64,000 nucleotides of DNA from Lysobacter sp. Root76. GTDB taxonomy: Bacteria > Pseudomonadota > Gammaproteobacteria > Xanthomonadales > Xanthomonadaceae. Both the position numbers and the translations under genes were made by a program. The stretch covers positions 190,233 through 254,232 of the forward strand of contig NZ_LMIK01000004.1 in assembly GCF_001428685.1 (NCBI RefSeq). The letters run 5' to 3'. This document shows, piece by piece, positions 38,134-47,006 of the stretch (positions are counted from its first letter, which is position 1; each line of letters opens with the position of its first letter). The notes under the pieces were generated by a model. That model had not been told where the DNA came from, made no database searches, and saw nothing but the letters and a program-made list of their open reading frames with translations.

Positions 38134-39957
38134 TCAAGCCTTCTTCTTCGGAATGTACAGATCGGTGATCGTGCCCTCGTATACCTCGGCCGCCATCGCC
38201 ACCGATTCGCTCAGGGTCGGGTGCGGGTGGATGGTGTGGCCGATGTCGGCCGCTTCGCAGCCCATTTCGATCGCCAGCGCCAGTTCCGAGATCAGATCGC
38301 CCGCATGCACGCCGACGATGCCGGCGCCGATCACGCGGTGCGTGGCTTCGTCGAAGATCAGCTTGGTGAAGCCCTCGCTGCGGCCCAGGCCCAGCGCGCG
38401 CGCGCTGGCGGCCCAGGGGAACTTGCCGACGCCGATCTTGAGGCCCTTGGCCTTGGCTTCGGTCTCGGTGACGCCGACCCAGGCGATTTCCGGATCGGTG
38501 TAGGCCACCGACGGGATCACGCGGGCGACCCACTCTTTCTTCTCGCCGGCGGCGACTTCGGCCGCGAGCTTGCCTTCGTGAGTGGCCTTGTGGGCGAGCA
38601 TCGGGTTACCGACCAGATCGCCGATGGCGAAGATGTGCGGCACGTTGGTGCGCATCTGGCGGTCGACCGGGATGAAGCCGCGCTCGGTGACCTGCACGCC
38701 GGCCTTGTCGGCGTCGAGCTTGCCGCCGTTGGGGGCACGGCCGACCGCGACCAGCACGCGATCGAACAGCTGCGCCTCCGGTGCGCTGCCGCCCGCGGTC
38801 GCGGGTTCGAACGAGACCTTGATGCCCTGCTTGCTGGCCTCGGTGCCGGCGGCCTTGACCTTCAGGTGCACAGCTACGCCCTGCTTCTTCAGGCGATCGG
38901 CCAGCGGCTTGACCAGGTCCGGATCGGCGCCCGGCATCAGCTGGTCCATGAACTCGACCACGGTGACTTCGCTGCCCAGGGCGCGGTAGACCGTCGCCAT
39001 TTCAAGCCCGATGATGCCGCCGCCGACGACCAGCAACTTTTTCGGTACCTCGGCCAGCTCGAGCGCGTCGGTGGAATCCATGACGCGCGGGTCGTCCCAG
39101 GGGAAGCCCGGCAGTTTCACCGCCTGCGAACCGGCGGCGATGATGCATTGCTCGAAACGGATCAACTGGCTGCCGCCCTCGCCCGTCACTTCGAGTTCAT
39201 TGGGCGAGACGAAACGGCCGGTGCCGGTGACCACACGCACCTTGCGCTGCTTGGCCATGCCGGCCAGGCCCTTGGTGAAAGTGCCGACGACCTTGTTCTG
39301 CTTGAAGTCGCGCAGCTTGCCCAGGTCGATCTTGGGCGTGCCGAAATCCAGGCCGATGTCGGCCGAATGCGAGGTCTCGTCGATCAGCGCGGCCGCGTGC
39401 AGCAACGCCTTGGACGGAATGCAGCCGACGTTGAGGCAGACGCCGCCGAGGGTGGCGTAGCGCTCGACCAGCACCGTGTCCAGACCCAGGTCGGCGGCGC
39501 GGAACGCGGCGGTGTAGCCGCCGGGGCCGGAGCCGAGCACGAGCATGTGGCATTCGACGTCGGCCTTGCGGCCGCTGGCAGCGGCTGCGCTGGGCGCAGG
39601 CGCGGCGGGTGCGGACGGCGCAGCCGGCGCAGGCGACGCGGCGGGCGCGGCTTCGGCGGCCTTCGCGGGCGCAGGCGCAGCGGCGGGCGCGGCCTTGCTC
39701 TCGCCGGCCGCATCCGTAGCGGCCGTTTCCAGGATCGCGATCACCGTGCCTTCCGCGACCTTGTCGCCGAGCTTGACGCTGATCGACTTGACCACGCCGT
39801 CGGCCGACGACGGCACTTCCATCGTCGCCTTGTCAGACTCCAGCGTGACCAGGCCCTGGTCCTTCTTGACGCTGTCGCCGACCGCGACCAGCAACTCGAT
39901 GACCGGTACGTCGTCGTAACCGCCGATGTCCGGGACTTTGACTTCAATCGTTGCCAT
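38134..39957 (-). CDS. lpdA: Dihydrolipoyl dehydrogenase (E3) with N-terminal lipoyl domain
   Basis: Re-oxidises dihydrolipoamide with NAD+ in the pyruvate dehydrogenase complex. Of 607 residues, the first 75 are a lipoyl domain with the target lysine in ESDKATME (Lys43), joined by an Ala/Pro linker (about 82-130) to a standard E3: FAD site LGSGPGGYTA, redox disulfide CLNVGC (Cys174, Cys179), NAD site VVGGGIIGLE and a C-terminal HPHPTLSE with the catalytic His. E3 with its own lipoyl domain occurs in some beta- and gammaproteobacteria. It overlaps the upstream gene by 14 nt and shares the E2 operon. Confidence 0.96.
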   Translation of the reverse strand: MATIEVKVPDIGGYDDVPVIELLVAVGDSVKKDQGLVTLESDKATMEVPSSADGVVKSISVKLGDKVAEGTVIAILETAATDAAGESKAAPAAAPAPAKAAEAAPAASPAPAAPSAPAAPAPSAAAASGRKADVECHMLVLGSGPGGYTAAFRAADLGLDTVLVERYATLGGVCLNVGCIPSKALLHAAALIDETSHSADIGLDFGTPKIDLGKLRDFKQNKVVGTFTKGLAGMAKQRKVRVVTGTGRFVSPNELEVTGEGGSQLIRFEQCIIAAGSQAVKLPGFPWDDPRVMDSTDALELAEVPKKLLVVGGGIIGLEMATVYRALGSEVTVVEFMDQLMPGADPDLVKPLADRLKKQGVAVHLKVKAAGTEASKQGIKVSFEPATAGGSAPEAQLFDRVLVAVGRAPNGGKLDADKAGVQVTERGFIPVDRQMRTNVPHIFAIGDLVGNPMLAHKATHEGKLAAEVAAGEKKEWVARVIPSVAYTDPEIAWVGVTETEAKAKGLKIGVGKFPWAASARALGLGRSEGFTKLIFDEATHRVIGAGIVGVHAGDLISELALAIEMGCEAADIGHTIHPHPTLSESVAMAAEVYEGTITDLYIPKKKA

Positions 39958-40639
39958 TCGCTGCTCCCGTGCCGCCCGCGGTATTGCCGGCGAGCCATTT
40001 ATTCAATTCGTCCAGGGACTCCGACAGTTCGGCCCAGCGGCGCGCGCGCCGCTCGTCGCCATCGTCGGTCGCCTTGATCAGGAGTGCGCTCTGCCGCATC
40101 AGCAGTTCGCCGGCGCCGCATTCGGGCTGCAGGCCGCTGACGCGCAGGCCGTCGACCATGAACAACAGCGTGTCCGCGTCGTGGAAGGTCGCCGCGCGGT
40201 CTTCCGGCACGGTCGCGCTGAGCGCGCGGCGCCAATCGGCGACCAGGCGTTTGGCCAGCGCGGCCGGCATCGGCACATCGACGACTTCCGGCTGCTGATC
40301 GACGCGCATGCGCAGCGCGCCGCCGCTCCAGGCCGCGACGCGATCGTCGGCCTCGGCGTAACGCAGGCGCCAGTCGGCGTCGCCCTCGGCCGGCACCAGC
40401 AGCAGGCCGCTTTCGTTGCGGTAGGGCGGCAGCGTGGTCAGGCTCAGCGCCGGCTTGGCGCCGGCCGCGAACAGGCCCTCGACCGCGCTGCCATGGTTCT
40501 CGGTCGCCGGCGGCCAGCCGCGGCCGAGTTCGGGCTTGCATTCGTCGGCGGCGCGCGCGAGTGGGGAAGCCAGCAGCAGCGCCGCCAGGGCGAGTGCGGA
40601 AACGGACGTCGATAAGGCGTAGGCGTGGGAGTCGCTCAT
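39944..40639 (-). CDS. Secreted hypothetical protein (231 aa) between E2 and E3 genes
   Basis: Starts with a signal peptide (ALSTSVSALALAALLLASPLA cut near residue 31, after RAA); not recognised otherwise. The body contains WRLRYAEADDRVAAWSGGALR and a pair of cysteines (CKPEL; LQPECGAGE) that could form a disulfide in the periplasm. Its 3' end overlaps lpdA by 14 nt, so it is translated with a core metabolic enzyme although its product is exported. ATG 40639 is chosen because the signal peptide begins there; the longer open frame upstream is a shadow. Confidence 0.7.
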   Translation of the reverse strand: MSDSHAYALSTSVSALALAALLLASPLARAADECKPELGRGWPPATENHGSAVEGLFAAGAKPALSLTTLPPYRNESGLLLVPAEGDADWRLRYAEADDRVAAWSGGALRMRVDQQPEVVDVPMPAALAKRLVADWRRALSATVPEDRAATFHDADTLLFMVDGLRVSGLQPECGAGELLMRQSALLIKATDDGDERRARRWAELSESLDELNKWLAGNTAGGTGAANGND

Positions 40640-40659
40640 GAGAACTGTCGGGATCCTGT

Positions 40660-41139
40660 TCAAGGCGTGGCCGGGGGAATCACGGTGTTCTGGTCGTACA
40701 CCAGGCGCCAGCCGTCGGCTTCTTTCGCGAACACCAGGCTGAGCCAGGCTTCGCGCCGGGTTTTGAAACTGCCGTCGGCTTGCAGCGCCTGCGATTCGTA
40801 TTTCACCAAGGCGACGCCGACGTCGCCGAGCTCGCGCACCGAGCGTATTTGGAAACGCATGCGCCAGTCGCGCTCGGCGAACCAGTCCACGTGCAGCGAT
40901 CGGAACTGTTCGCGGCTGTCGAGTACCTGACCGTTGGGCAGGATCAGGGTGAGTTTGTCGCCGCTGGTGACCGTGGCCAGCAAGGCGTCGAGGTCGCGGG
41001 CGTTGATCGCGGCCAGGTGCGCGTCCAGCGTCGCCTGCAGCGAACGCGGCGGCGCGGGGTCGGCGGCATGGACCATGGCCGACCACAGGCTGCCGGCGAG
41101 CAGCAGCCCGATCGCGCAATGGCGAAGTCGAATCGGCAT
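40660..41139 (-). CDS. Secreted NTF2-like protein (SnoaL/DUF4440 type)
   Basis: A 159-residue exported protein: signal peptide (about 1-25, ending VHAA), then a single NTF2-like domain (about 30-155) with the phrases LQATLDAHLAAINARDLDALL and DWRMRFQIRSVRELGDVGVALVKYE and the closing strand GWRLVYDQNTV. Family members bind small ligands or act as enzymes; here the catalytic residues are not obvious. It is between the E2 gene (28 bp) and the preceding hypothetical, in one operon. Confidence 0.78.
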   Translation of the reverse strand: MPIRLRHCAIGLLLAGSLWSAMVHAADPAPPRSLQATLDAHLAAINARDLDALLATVTSGDKLTLILPNGQVLDSREQFRSLHVDWFAERDWRMRFQIRSVRELGDVGVALVKYESQALQADGSFKTRREAWLSLVFAKEADGWRLVYDQNTVIPPATP

Positions 41140-41167
41140 GGCCGCGCCCGACGCCGTCGGCCCGCGC

Positions 41168-42568
41168 TTACAGCAGCACGCGCCGCATATCGCCCAACAG
41201 CTGGGCGAGATACGCGGTGAAGCGCGCGGCGGCGGCGCCGTCGATGACGCGGTGGTCGTAGGACAGCGACAGCGGCAGGATCAGGCGCGGCGCGAACTGC
41301 TTGCCGTCCCAGACCGGCTTGGTCGCCGACTTGGACACGCCCAGGATCGCGACTTCCGGGGCGTTGACGATCGGGGTGAACGCGGTGCCGCCGATGCCGC
41401 CCAGCGAGCTGATCGAGAAGCAGCCGCCGCTCATGTCGGCCGGGCCGAGCTTGCCTTCGCGCGCCTTGGCGGCGAGTTCGCCGGTCTCCTTGGCGATCTG
41501 CAGCACGCCCTTCTTGTCGCAGTCGCGCACCACCGGCACGACCAGGCCGTTCGGAGTGTCGGCGGCGAAACCGACGTGGAAGTACTTCTTCAGGGTCAGG
41601 TTCTCGCCCGAGGCGTCGAGCGAGGCGTTGAAGGTCGGGTACTTCTGCAACGCAGCGACGCTGGCCTTCATCAGGAAGGCGAGCATGGTCAGCTTGAGGC
41701 CGGCCTTCTCGTTCTCCTTGTTGAGCGCCACGCGCAGCGCTTCCAGGTCGGTGATGTCGGCGTCGTCGTGCTGGGTGACGTGCGGGATCATCGCCCAGTT
41801 GCGCGCGAGGTTGGCGCCGGAGAGCTTCTGGATGCGCGACAGCGGCTTGGTTTCGGTCTCGCCGAACTTGCTGAAATCGACCTTGGGCCAGGGCAGCAGG
41901 TTGAGCCCGCCGCCGAGCGAAGGCGCGGCGCCAGCGCCGGCCGGCGCAGCGCCGCCCTGCATCACGCCCTTGACGAAGGACTGCACGTCCTCCTTGGCAA
42001 TGCGGCCGCCGCGGGCGCTGCCGCTCACATGCGACAGATCTACGCCGAGCTCGCGCGCGAACAGGCGCACGGCGGGGCTGGCGTAGGGAACCTTGTCCGG
42101 CAGCAGCTCTTCGGCAGTGAAGGCGACCGGCGGCGTGCGCGGCGGCATCGCTTCCGGATCGGTACCGGCGCCGACGCCGGCCAGGGCGACCGGGGCGGCG
42201 GCGGCCGGCGCGGGAGCAGCCGCGGCAGGCGCAGCGGGGGCTGCAGGCGCGGGGGCTGCAGGCGCGGTCGCAGCGGCCTTGGGTGCCTCGGCCGCAGCGG
42301 CGGCGGGCGCGGCCGCGGCGCCGCCCGCGCTGGGCTCGATCAGAGCCACCACGCTGCCTTCGGCCAGGTTGTCGCCGATCTTGACCTTGAGCTCGCGCAC
42401 GATGCCGGCGAACGGCGCCGGTACTTCCATGGTCGCCTTGTCGGACTCCAGCGTGACCAGTCCCTGGTCTTGTTGGACCGTGTCGCCGACCGCGACCAGC
42501 AGTTCGATGACGGGGACGCCGTCGTAGTCGCCGATGTCGGGGACGCGTGCTTCCTTCAGCTCAGCCAT
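41168..42568 (-). CDS. aceF: Dihydrolipoyllysine acetyltransferase (E2 of pyruvate dehydrogenase)
   Basis: Transfers the acetyl group from lipoamide to CoA and forms the core of the complex. The 466 residues hold one lipoyl domain (Lys44 in ESDKATME), an Ala/Pro-rich linker, a subunit-binding domain (VRLFARELGVDLSHVSGSA, about 165-185) and the catalytic domain ending with HRVIDG (His439). ATG 42568 starts the conserved MAELKEARVPDIGDYDG. E. coli E2 has three lipoyl domains; this single-domain form matches the extra one on E3. No aceE gene is in the window. Confidence 0.96.
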   Translation of the reverse strand: MAELKEARVPDIGDYDGVPVIELLVAVGDTVQQDQGLVTLESDKATMEVPAPFAGIVRELKVKIGDNLAEGSVVALIEPSAGGAAAAPAAAAAEAPKAAATAPAAPAPAAPAAPAAAAPAPAAAAPVALAGVGAGTDPEAMPPRTPPVAFTAEELLPDKVPYASPAVRLFARELGVDLSHVSGSARGGRIAKEDVQSFVKGVMQGGAAPAGAGAAPSLGGGLNLLPWPKVDFSKFGETETKPLSRIQKLSGANLARNWAMIPHVTQHDDADITDLEALRVALNKENEKAGLKLTMLAFLMKASVAALQKYPTFNASLDASGENLTLKKYFHVGFAADTPNGLVVPVVRDCDKKGVLQIAKETGELAAKAREGKLGPADMSGGCFSISSLGGIGGTAFTPIVNAPEVAILGVSKSATKPVWDGKQFAPRLILPLSLSYDHRVIDGAAAARFTAYLAQLLGDMRRVLL

Positions 42569-42766
42569 GATCGTGGGGCTCCGCAAATGCGCGAAAACCC
42601 TATTGTGGCTGCTGGAGCCAGCCACGCCAACCGCAGTCTTTGGCCGTATGCGCGTACGGGCAGGTACTGGGCCTGCAGGGATAGGCGGCCCGGGCCGGAT
42701 CGACCAAGCGCGACCGCGCCGCCCGGCCCGGAAGGCGCGGGCCGTGGCGCGTCGCGACCGCGGCGC

Positions 42767-43555
42767 TTACTTCCTGACCTTCACGGTGCGCGGCTCGGCC
42801 TTGGCGGTCATCAGATTCAAGGGCTTGCCGTCGACCCGGACTTCCAACTCGTTGTCGAGCCGGTCCAGCTCGACCATACGCCGACACAGGCTCTCGGCCC
42901 GCACTTCGAGCGCGTCGGCGCGCGGCTTGACCTTGGCTTCGACCTGCGCGTCCAGGTTCTCCAGGCGCTTGAGCCGGGTCTCGTCGCCGCTGAAGGCGGC
43001 GCCGATCGCGCCGCCGACGATGTCGCCGATCAGGCTCGGAATCACCTCGCCGACCGCCTCGCCGATGCCCTCGCCCAGGTCGTCGCCATTGAAATGGGTG
43101 GGCGTGACCGAGCGCGCCAGGCGCGCGTCGATCTGGGCACGGGCCTTGTCCAGCTTGGCCCGCGCGGTCTTGGGATCGCTGCTGAAGCCGGCCGCGACCT
43201 CGCCCAGGGCGGTGAAGGCGATCTCGGCGGCCTCGCGACCGATCCGCTGCGCCTCGGGCATCGCCGCCCGGGTCTGCTGCTCGAAATCGGCAATGCGGCG
43301 GCTGTCGGCCGCGCTCAGGCTCAGCCACTTGTCGTCCACGAACAAGCGCCCCTGGCGCATCACGATCGCCTTCGGGGTGCCGGTGTCGCGGGTGAAGATC
43401 ACGCTGCGCTCGTTGAGCGTCAGCTCGTAGTCGCTCTGGACATTGCACTCGATCTCGTCCGCCCAGGCGGCGCCGCAGCTCAGCGCGAGCACCGCCAAGG
43501 CCAGCAGCCGCGGCGAGAGGGAACGACCGGAACGGTTCTGGGCAGGGCGGCGCAT
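42767..43555 (-). CDS. DUF2884 (YggN-like) secreted protein
   Basis: A 262-residue protein with a signal peptide (about 1-33, LLALAVLALSCGAAWADE), assigned to DUF2884 from the mature N terminus (IECNVQSDYELTLNERSVIFTRD in pieces) and the long middle helix region with Ala/Arg-rich repeats. Function of the family is unknown; members are periplasmic. ATG 43555 is taken because it begins the signal peptide; the longer frame upstream is a shadow. The gap to aceF is 198 bp, so it may be a separate unit. Confidence 0.8.
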   Translation of the reverse strand: MRRPAQNRSGRSLSPRLLALAVLALSCGAAWADEIECNVQSDYELTLNERSVIFTRDTGTPKAIVMRQGRLFVDDKWLSLSAADSRRIADFEQQTRAAMPEAQRIGREAAEIAFTALGEVAAGFSSDPKTARAKLDKARAQIDARLARSVTPTHFNGDDLGEGIGEAVGEVIPSLIGDIVGGAIGAAFSGDETRLKRLENLDAQVEAKVKPRADALEVRAESLCRRMVELDRLDNELEVRVDGKPLNLMTAKAEPRTVKVRK

Positions 43556-44086
43556 CGTCGGACTCCATGTGACGGGGTGAGGCCATGATGCCGCGCGCCG
43601 GGGCCGGCGTCCCCTGCCGGTGGGGAGCATGACCTTCGCCATGCGACGGCGGCCGCGGCACTCCCCTGTGAACCGGCTGCGTTCATGGACGGTTGCATTG
43701 CGTTTATAGCCGAGGTTTCGAGTTCTTTGTTCATCTGCGGCGCCACAGCGCGCTCCATACGCTGCGCGCTTCCGCAACGATTCAGAATCGCCGCATCGCC
43801 AGCGGGCATCGCACGCACAGCCCGTCGCTACGCCGCCTGCACACATCGCGCACAAATTCGAGCAATACCGTCGGCATGCTCGTTCAGCCACGAAACGACG
43901 CGAATCGTCACGACTTCAAGTTCGGTTCATCGCAGTAGTGATTCTCATGCGAAGCCGCGCGCTGCGCACACGACGCAAAAGTTCCGCGTCGCGCGATCAC
44001 GGCGCAAGCAACGTTCATGCGCAAAGTCCTAGCCTGCGCACGCCTCCCCCAAGGCATCCACATAAGACAACCAAGGAGTCCACGCC
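43556..44086. other. Gene-free stretch (about 530 bp) between divergent genes
   Basis: No reading frame here has a plausible start, ribosome-binding site and codon use together. It must contain the promoters of the DUF2884 gene (minus) and the OmpW gene (plus). The part 43680-44000 is notably less GC-rich. No clear repeat, operator or terminator was seen. Confidence 0.5.
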
Positions 44087-44725
44087 ATGATGCGCTTTCG
44101 TCATTTGACCCTCGCCCTCCTCGGCACCCTGGCCATCGCCCCGGCCGCATTCGCCCAGGACGCCGGCACCGCTACCGGCAAGCGCTTCGCCGTCGTCGGC
44201 GGCTATGCGCTGTCCGAGCCGACCAAGAATCCGTCGATCGCCGGCGCCCGCAGCCAAGTCGACGGCGACGGCGCTGCGACCCTGAGCGCCAGCTACTACA
44301 TCACCGACAACATCGCGGTCGAAGCCTGGGGCGCGGCCGACAAGTTCGGCCACCGCGTCAACCTCAACGGCGCCAAGGCCGGCAGCGTCGATGCGCAGCC
44401 CTACGCCGTGAGCGGCCAGTACCACTTCGGCGCGCCGGACAAGACCGTGCGCCCGTTCGTGGGCCTGGGCTACTACGAGTCCAACTACAGCGGCGAGAAG
44501 GCCGAGCCGGCCGGCGTGCTGGCCGGCCAGCGCATCGGCGTGGAAACCGCCAAGGGCGCGATGGCCACCGCCGGCGTCGACCTCAACATCAACCCGACCT
44601 GGTTCGCCCGCGCCGACGTGCGCTATCTGCAGGGCAAGTCGGACGCGCGCGTCGACGGCGTCAAGGTCGGCGAGGCCGAACTCAACCCGGTGGTCCTGGG
44701 CGTGGGCCTGGGCGCGCGCTTCTAA
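44087..44725 (+). CDS. ompW: OmpW-family outer-membrane protein
   Basis: A 212-residue eight-stranded barrel protein, probably a channel for small hydrophobic molecules. The signal peptide is LALLGTLAIAPAAFAQ (about 8-23). The family features are the YYITDNIAVEAWGA segment (about 65-78), VRPFVGLGYYESNY (near 125), NINPTWFARADVRY (near 168) and a terminal Phe. A strong terminator follows. MMRF gives two possible first codons (44087, 44090). Confidence 0.88.
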   Translation: MMRFRHLTLALLGTLAIAPAAFAQDAGTATGKRFAVVGGYALSEPTKNPSIAGARSQVDGDGAATLSASYYITDNIAVEAWGAADKFGHRVNLNGAKAGSVDAQPYAVSGQYHFGAPDKTVRPFVGLGYYESNYSGEKAEPAGVLAGQRIGVETAKGAMATAGVDLNINPTWFARADVRYLQGKSDARVDGVKVGEAELNPVVLGVGLGARF

Positions 44726-44782
44726 GCCCGCCGCGCAACAACCGCAGCACCGTCGCCGGAACCTCGGCGATCGCAACACCAG

Positions 44783-44815
44783 GCGGACCCCGGCGACGGG
44801 GTCCGCTTTCTTTTT
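44783..44815 (+). terminator. Rho-independent terminator of ompW
   Basis: GCGGACCCC-GGCGAC-GGGGTCCGC (44783-44806) followed directly by TTTCTTTTT: a 9-bp GC-rich stem with T-tract, 58 bp after the stop codon. Confidence 0.88.
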
Positions 44816-44934
44816 GCGATGCCGCATCCGCTCGGGCCCGATGCGCGGGCATGCCGAAAGCGGTCGCTACGCACTGCTGCACCCGCGCGGGCATGGCTAC
44901 ACTCGGCGCTCCTGTCCTCGCCGCGAGTGCCACC

Positions 44935-46272
44935 ATGCGTCTGCCCGTCCTGCTTGCCCTGCTGTTGCTCGCGCTGCCCAGCGCCGGCGCGTACGCGGAC
45001 GACACCAGCGAGGCGTCCGCGGCGCCCAGGCGCGTCGCGGTGCGGGCCGCGCGCCTGATCGACACCGCCCACCAGCGCGTGGTCGAGCGACCGCTGGTGC
45101 TGATCGAAGGCGAAAAGATCGTCGCGGTATCCGCCGGCGGCGAGGCCCCGGCCGGGGTGGAACTGATCGACCTGGGCACGGCCACCCTGATGCCGGGCTT
45201 CATCGATCTGCACGTGCACATCACCGGCGACTCCACCAGCGGCACCGGCAACTACTTCGAGGACATCCTCAAGCGCAGCCCGATCGACGACGCGGTCACC
45301 GCCCACCTCTACGCCGAACGCACCCTGCGTGCGGGCTTCACCACGGTGCGCAACGTCGGCTCGGCCGAGTACATCGACGTCGCCCTGGCACGCGCGATCG
45401 ACCACGGTCGCCTGCAGGGCCCGCGCATCCTGCCCTCGGGCCTGGCGATCGGCGCGACCGGCGGCCATATCGACGGCAACACCGGCTTCTCGCCCTACCT
45501 GGAGTTCCACAACGCCAGCGGCGTCGCCGACGGCGTCGAGGCGGTGCGCGCGAAGGTCCGCGACAACGTCAAGCACGGCGCCGAGGTGATCAAATTCATG
45601 GCCGGAGCCGGCGTGCTCAGCGCCGAAGCCTCGGTCGGCGCGCCGCAGTACACCCAGGAAGAGATGAACGCGATCGTCGACGAGTCCCACCGCTGGGGCA
45701 AGCGCGTCGCCGCGCATGCGCACGGCGCAGAAGCGATCCGCATGGCGATCCTGGCCGGCGTCGATTCTGTCGAGCACGCCAGCTTCATCGACGACGAGGG
45801 CCTGCGCCTGGCCAAGCAGAAGGGCACCTGGCTGGTGATGGACGTCTACAACGACGACTACATCCTGGCGGAATACGCGCGCCTGGGCTTTCCGCAGCAG
45901 ATGATCGACAAGGAGAAGCTGGTCGGCCGCACCCAGCGCGAAAATTTCCGCAAGGCCGTGCGCGCGGGCGCGCGCATGGGCTTCGGCACCGACGCCGGCG
46001 TGTATCCGCACGGCGACAACCGCAAGCAGTTCCCGAAGATGGTCGAGTGGGGCATGACGCCGATGCAGGCCCTGCGCGCGGCGACCTCGGACGCGGCCGA
46101 GCTGCTGGGCTGGTCGGACAAGGTCGGCGCGGTCGAGGCGGGACGCTACGCCGACCTGGTCGCGGTCGCCGCCGATCCCCTGGCCGACATCCATGCCCTG
46201 GACGCGCAGCCGGTGTTCGTGATGAAGGGCGGCGAAGTGGTGATGCGGGACGCGAAGGTCGTGGCGCCGTAA
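44935..46272 (+). CDS. Secreted amidohydrolase (Xaa-Pro dipeptidase-like)
   Basis: A 445-residue metal-dependent hydrolase with a signal peptide (about 1-21, VLLALLLLALPSAGAYA). The amidohydrolase signature LMPGFIDLHVHITGD (metal-binding His-x-His, about 85-99), a Lys in VIKFMAGAG for the carboxylated bridge (about 221-229), HAHGAEAI and HASFIDDEG with metal His, and FGTDAGV with the catalytic Asp are all in order. Close relatives cleave Xaa-Pro or Xaa-Arg/Lys dipeptides. ATG 44935 opens the signal peptide; the long frame upstream is a shadow over ompW. Confidence 0.9.
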   Translation: MRLPVLLALLLLALPSAGAYADDTSEASAAPRRVAVRAARLIDTAHQRVVERPLVLIEGEKIVAVSAGGEAPAGVELIDLGTATLMPGFIDLHVHITGDSTSGTGNYFEDILKRSPIDDAVTAHLYAERTLRAGFTTVRNVGSAEYIDVALARAIDHGRLQGPRILPSGLAIGATGGHIDGNTGFSPYLEFHNASGVADGVEAVRAKVRDNVKHGAEVIKFMAGAGVLSAEASVGAPQYTQEEMNAIVDESHRWGKRVAAHAHGAEAIRMAILAGVDSVEHASFIDDEGLRLAKQKGTWLVMDVYNDDYILAEYARLGFPQQMIDKEKLVGRTQRENFRKAVRAGARMGFGTDAGVYPHGDNRKQFPKMVEWGMTPMQALRAATSDAAELLGWSDKVGAVEAGRYADLVAVAADPLADIHALDAQPVFVMKGGEVVMRDAKVVAP

Positions 46273-46440
46273 GGCCGAATTCTCGCCGCATTCCCCGCCG
46301 GCGCGCTCGACCATCTCCTTCACGCCGCCGCGACTTCCGCCTCTGCGTCCTGAAGCGACGGAGGGGTGAAGGCCGATCCTCCGCATCCGTTCAGCCGCAA
46401 GGTGGAGACTGCGAGACCTCCCCCAAGGAGGAGTTGCGCC

Positions 46441-46887
46441 ATGAGTTCGCATCGCATTGTTTTGTCCGCCCTGCTCGCCAGCGCCCTCGCCGTCACGATG
46501 CCGCCGGCACGCGCCGCGTCCGACATCGACTGCAAGCTGGACTACAACCTCACCGGTTGGTCGCTGGTCTACAAGCACACCACGGGCACCGGCCGCGTGA
46601 CCTGCAACAACGGCGCATCGATGCCGGTGCGCGTGAGCGCCAAGGCCATCGGCGTGACGGCCGGCAAGTGGAAGATCGACAACGGCAAGGGCCGCTTCAC
46701 CGACGTGCACAACATCCGCGAGGTGCTGGGCCACTACGCGCAAGCCAGCGCCAACGCCGGCATCGTGAAGTCGGGCGAGGCGCAGATACTCAGCAAGGGC
46801 ACCGTGTCCCTGGCCCTGGCCGGTGGCGGCGAAGGCGTCAACGTCGGTATCGACGTCGGCGCATTCAATATCGAACCGATGCACTAA
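46441..46887 (+). CDS. Secreted hypothetical protein (148 aa)
   Basis: AAGGAGG 7 nt before the ATG and a clear signal peptide (LSALLASALAVTMPPARAA, cut near residue 26). The mature part has two cysteines (DCKLDYNLTGWSLVYKH; VTCNNGAS), a lysine-rich middle and a C-terminal Gly-rich strand section (LALAGGGEGVNVGIDVGAF). It resembles the periplasmic or surface-associated DUF992-like beta proteins seen in proteobacteria; the assignment is tentative. It has its own terminator, so it is probably monocistronic. Confidence 0.75.
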   Translation: MSSHRIVLSALLASALAVTMPPARAASDIDCKLDYNLTGWSLVYKHTTGTGRVTCNNGASMPVRVSAKAIGVTAGKWKIDNGKGRFTDVHNIREVLGHYAQASANAGIVKSGEAQILSKGTVSLALAGGGEGVNVGIDVGAFNIEPMH

Positions 46888-46913
46888 GTACGCCAAGCGC
46901 GCTTGAAGGTGAC

Positions 46914-46937
46914 GAAGGCGGCCTCCGGGCCGCCTTC
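46914..46937 (+). terminator. Terminator of the 148-residue secreted protein gene
   Basis: GAAGGCGGCC-TCCG-GGCCGCCTTC, a perfect 10-bp stem with a 4-nt loop, followed by TCTTCG, 26 bp after the stop codon. Confidence 0.75.
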
Positions 46938-47006
46938 TCTTCGATGAAGCCGCCGCCTTGCGACCGGCGACAGGGAAGCGGCCGGAGTGATCGCCCCGAT
47001 CACCCC

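Noticed and set aside
40934-43588. Plus-strand open frame of 884 codons antisense to aceF
   Set aside because: Shadow of the E2 gene and neighbours; the translation is a biased repeat-like sequence with no motif.
43684-43950. Short plus-strand frames between the DUF2884 and ompW genes
   Set aside because: They lack ribosome-binding sites, use host-atypical codons and end randomly; the stretch is better read as a divergent promoter region.
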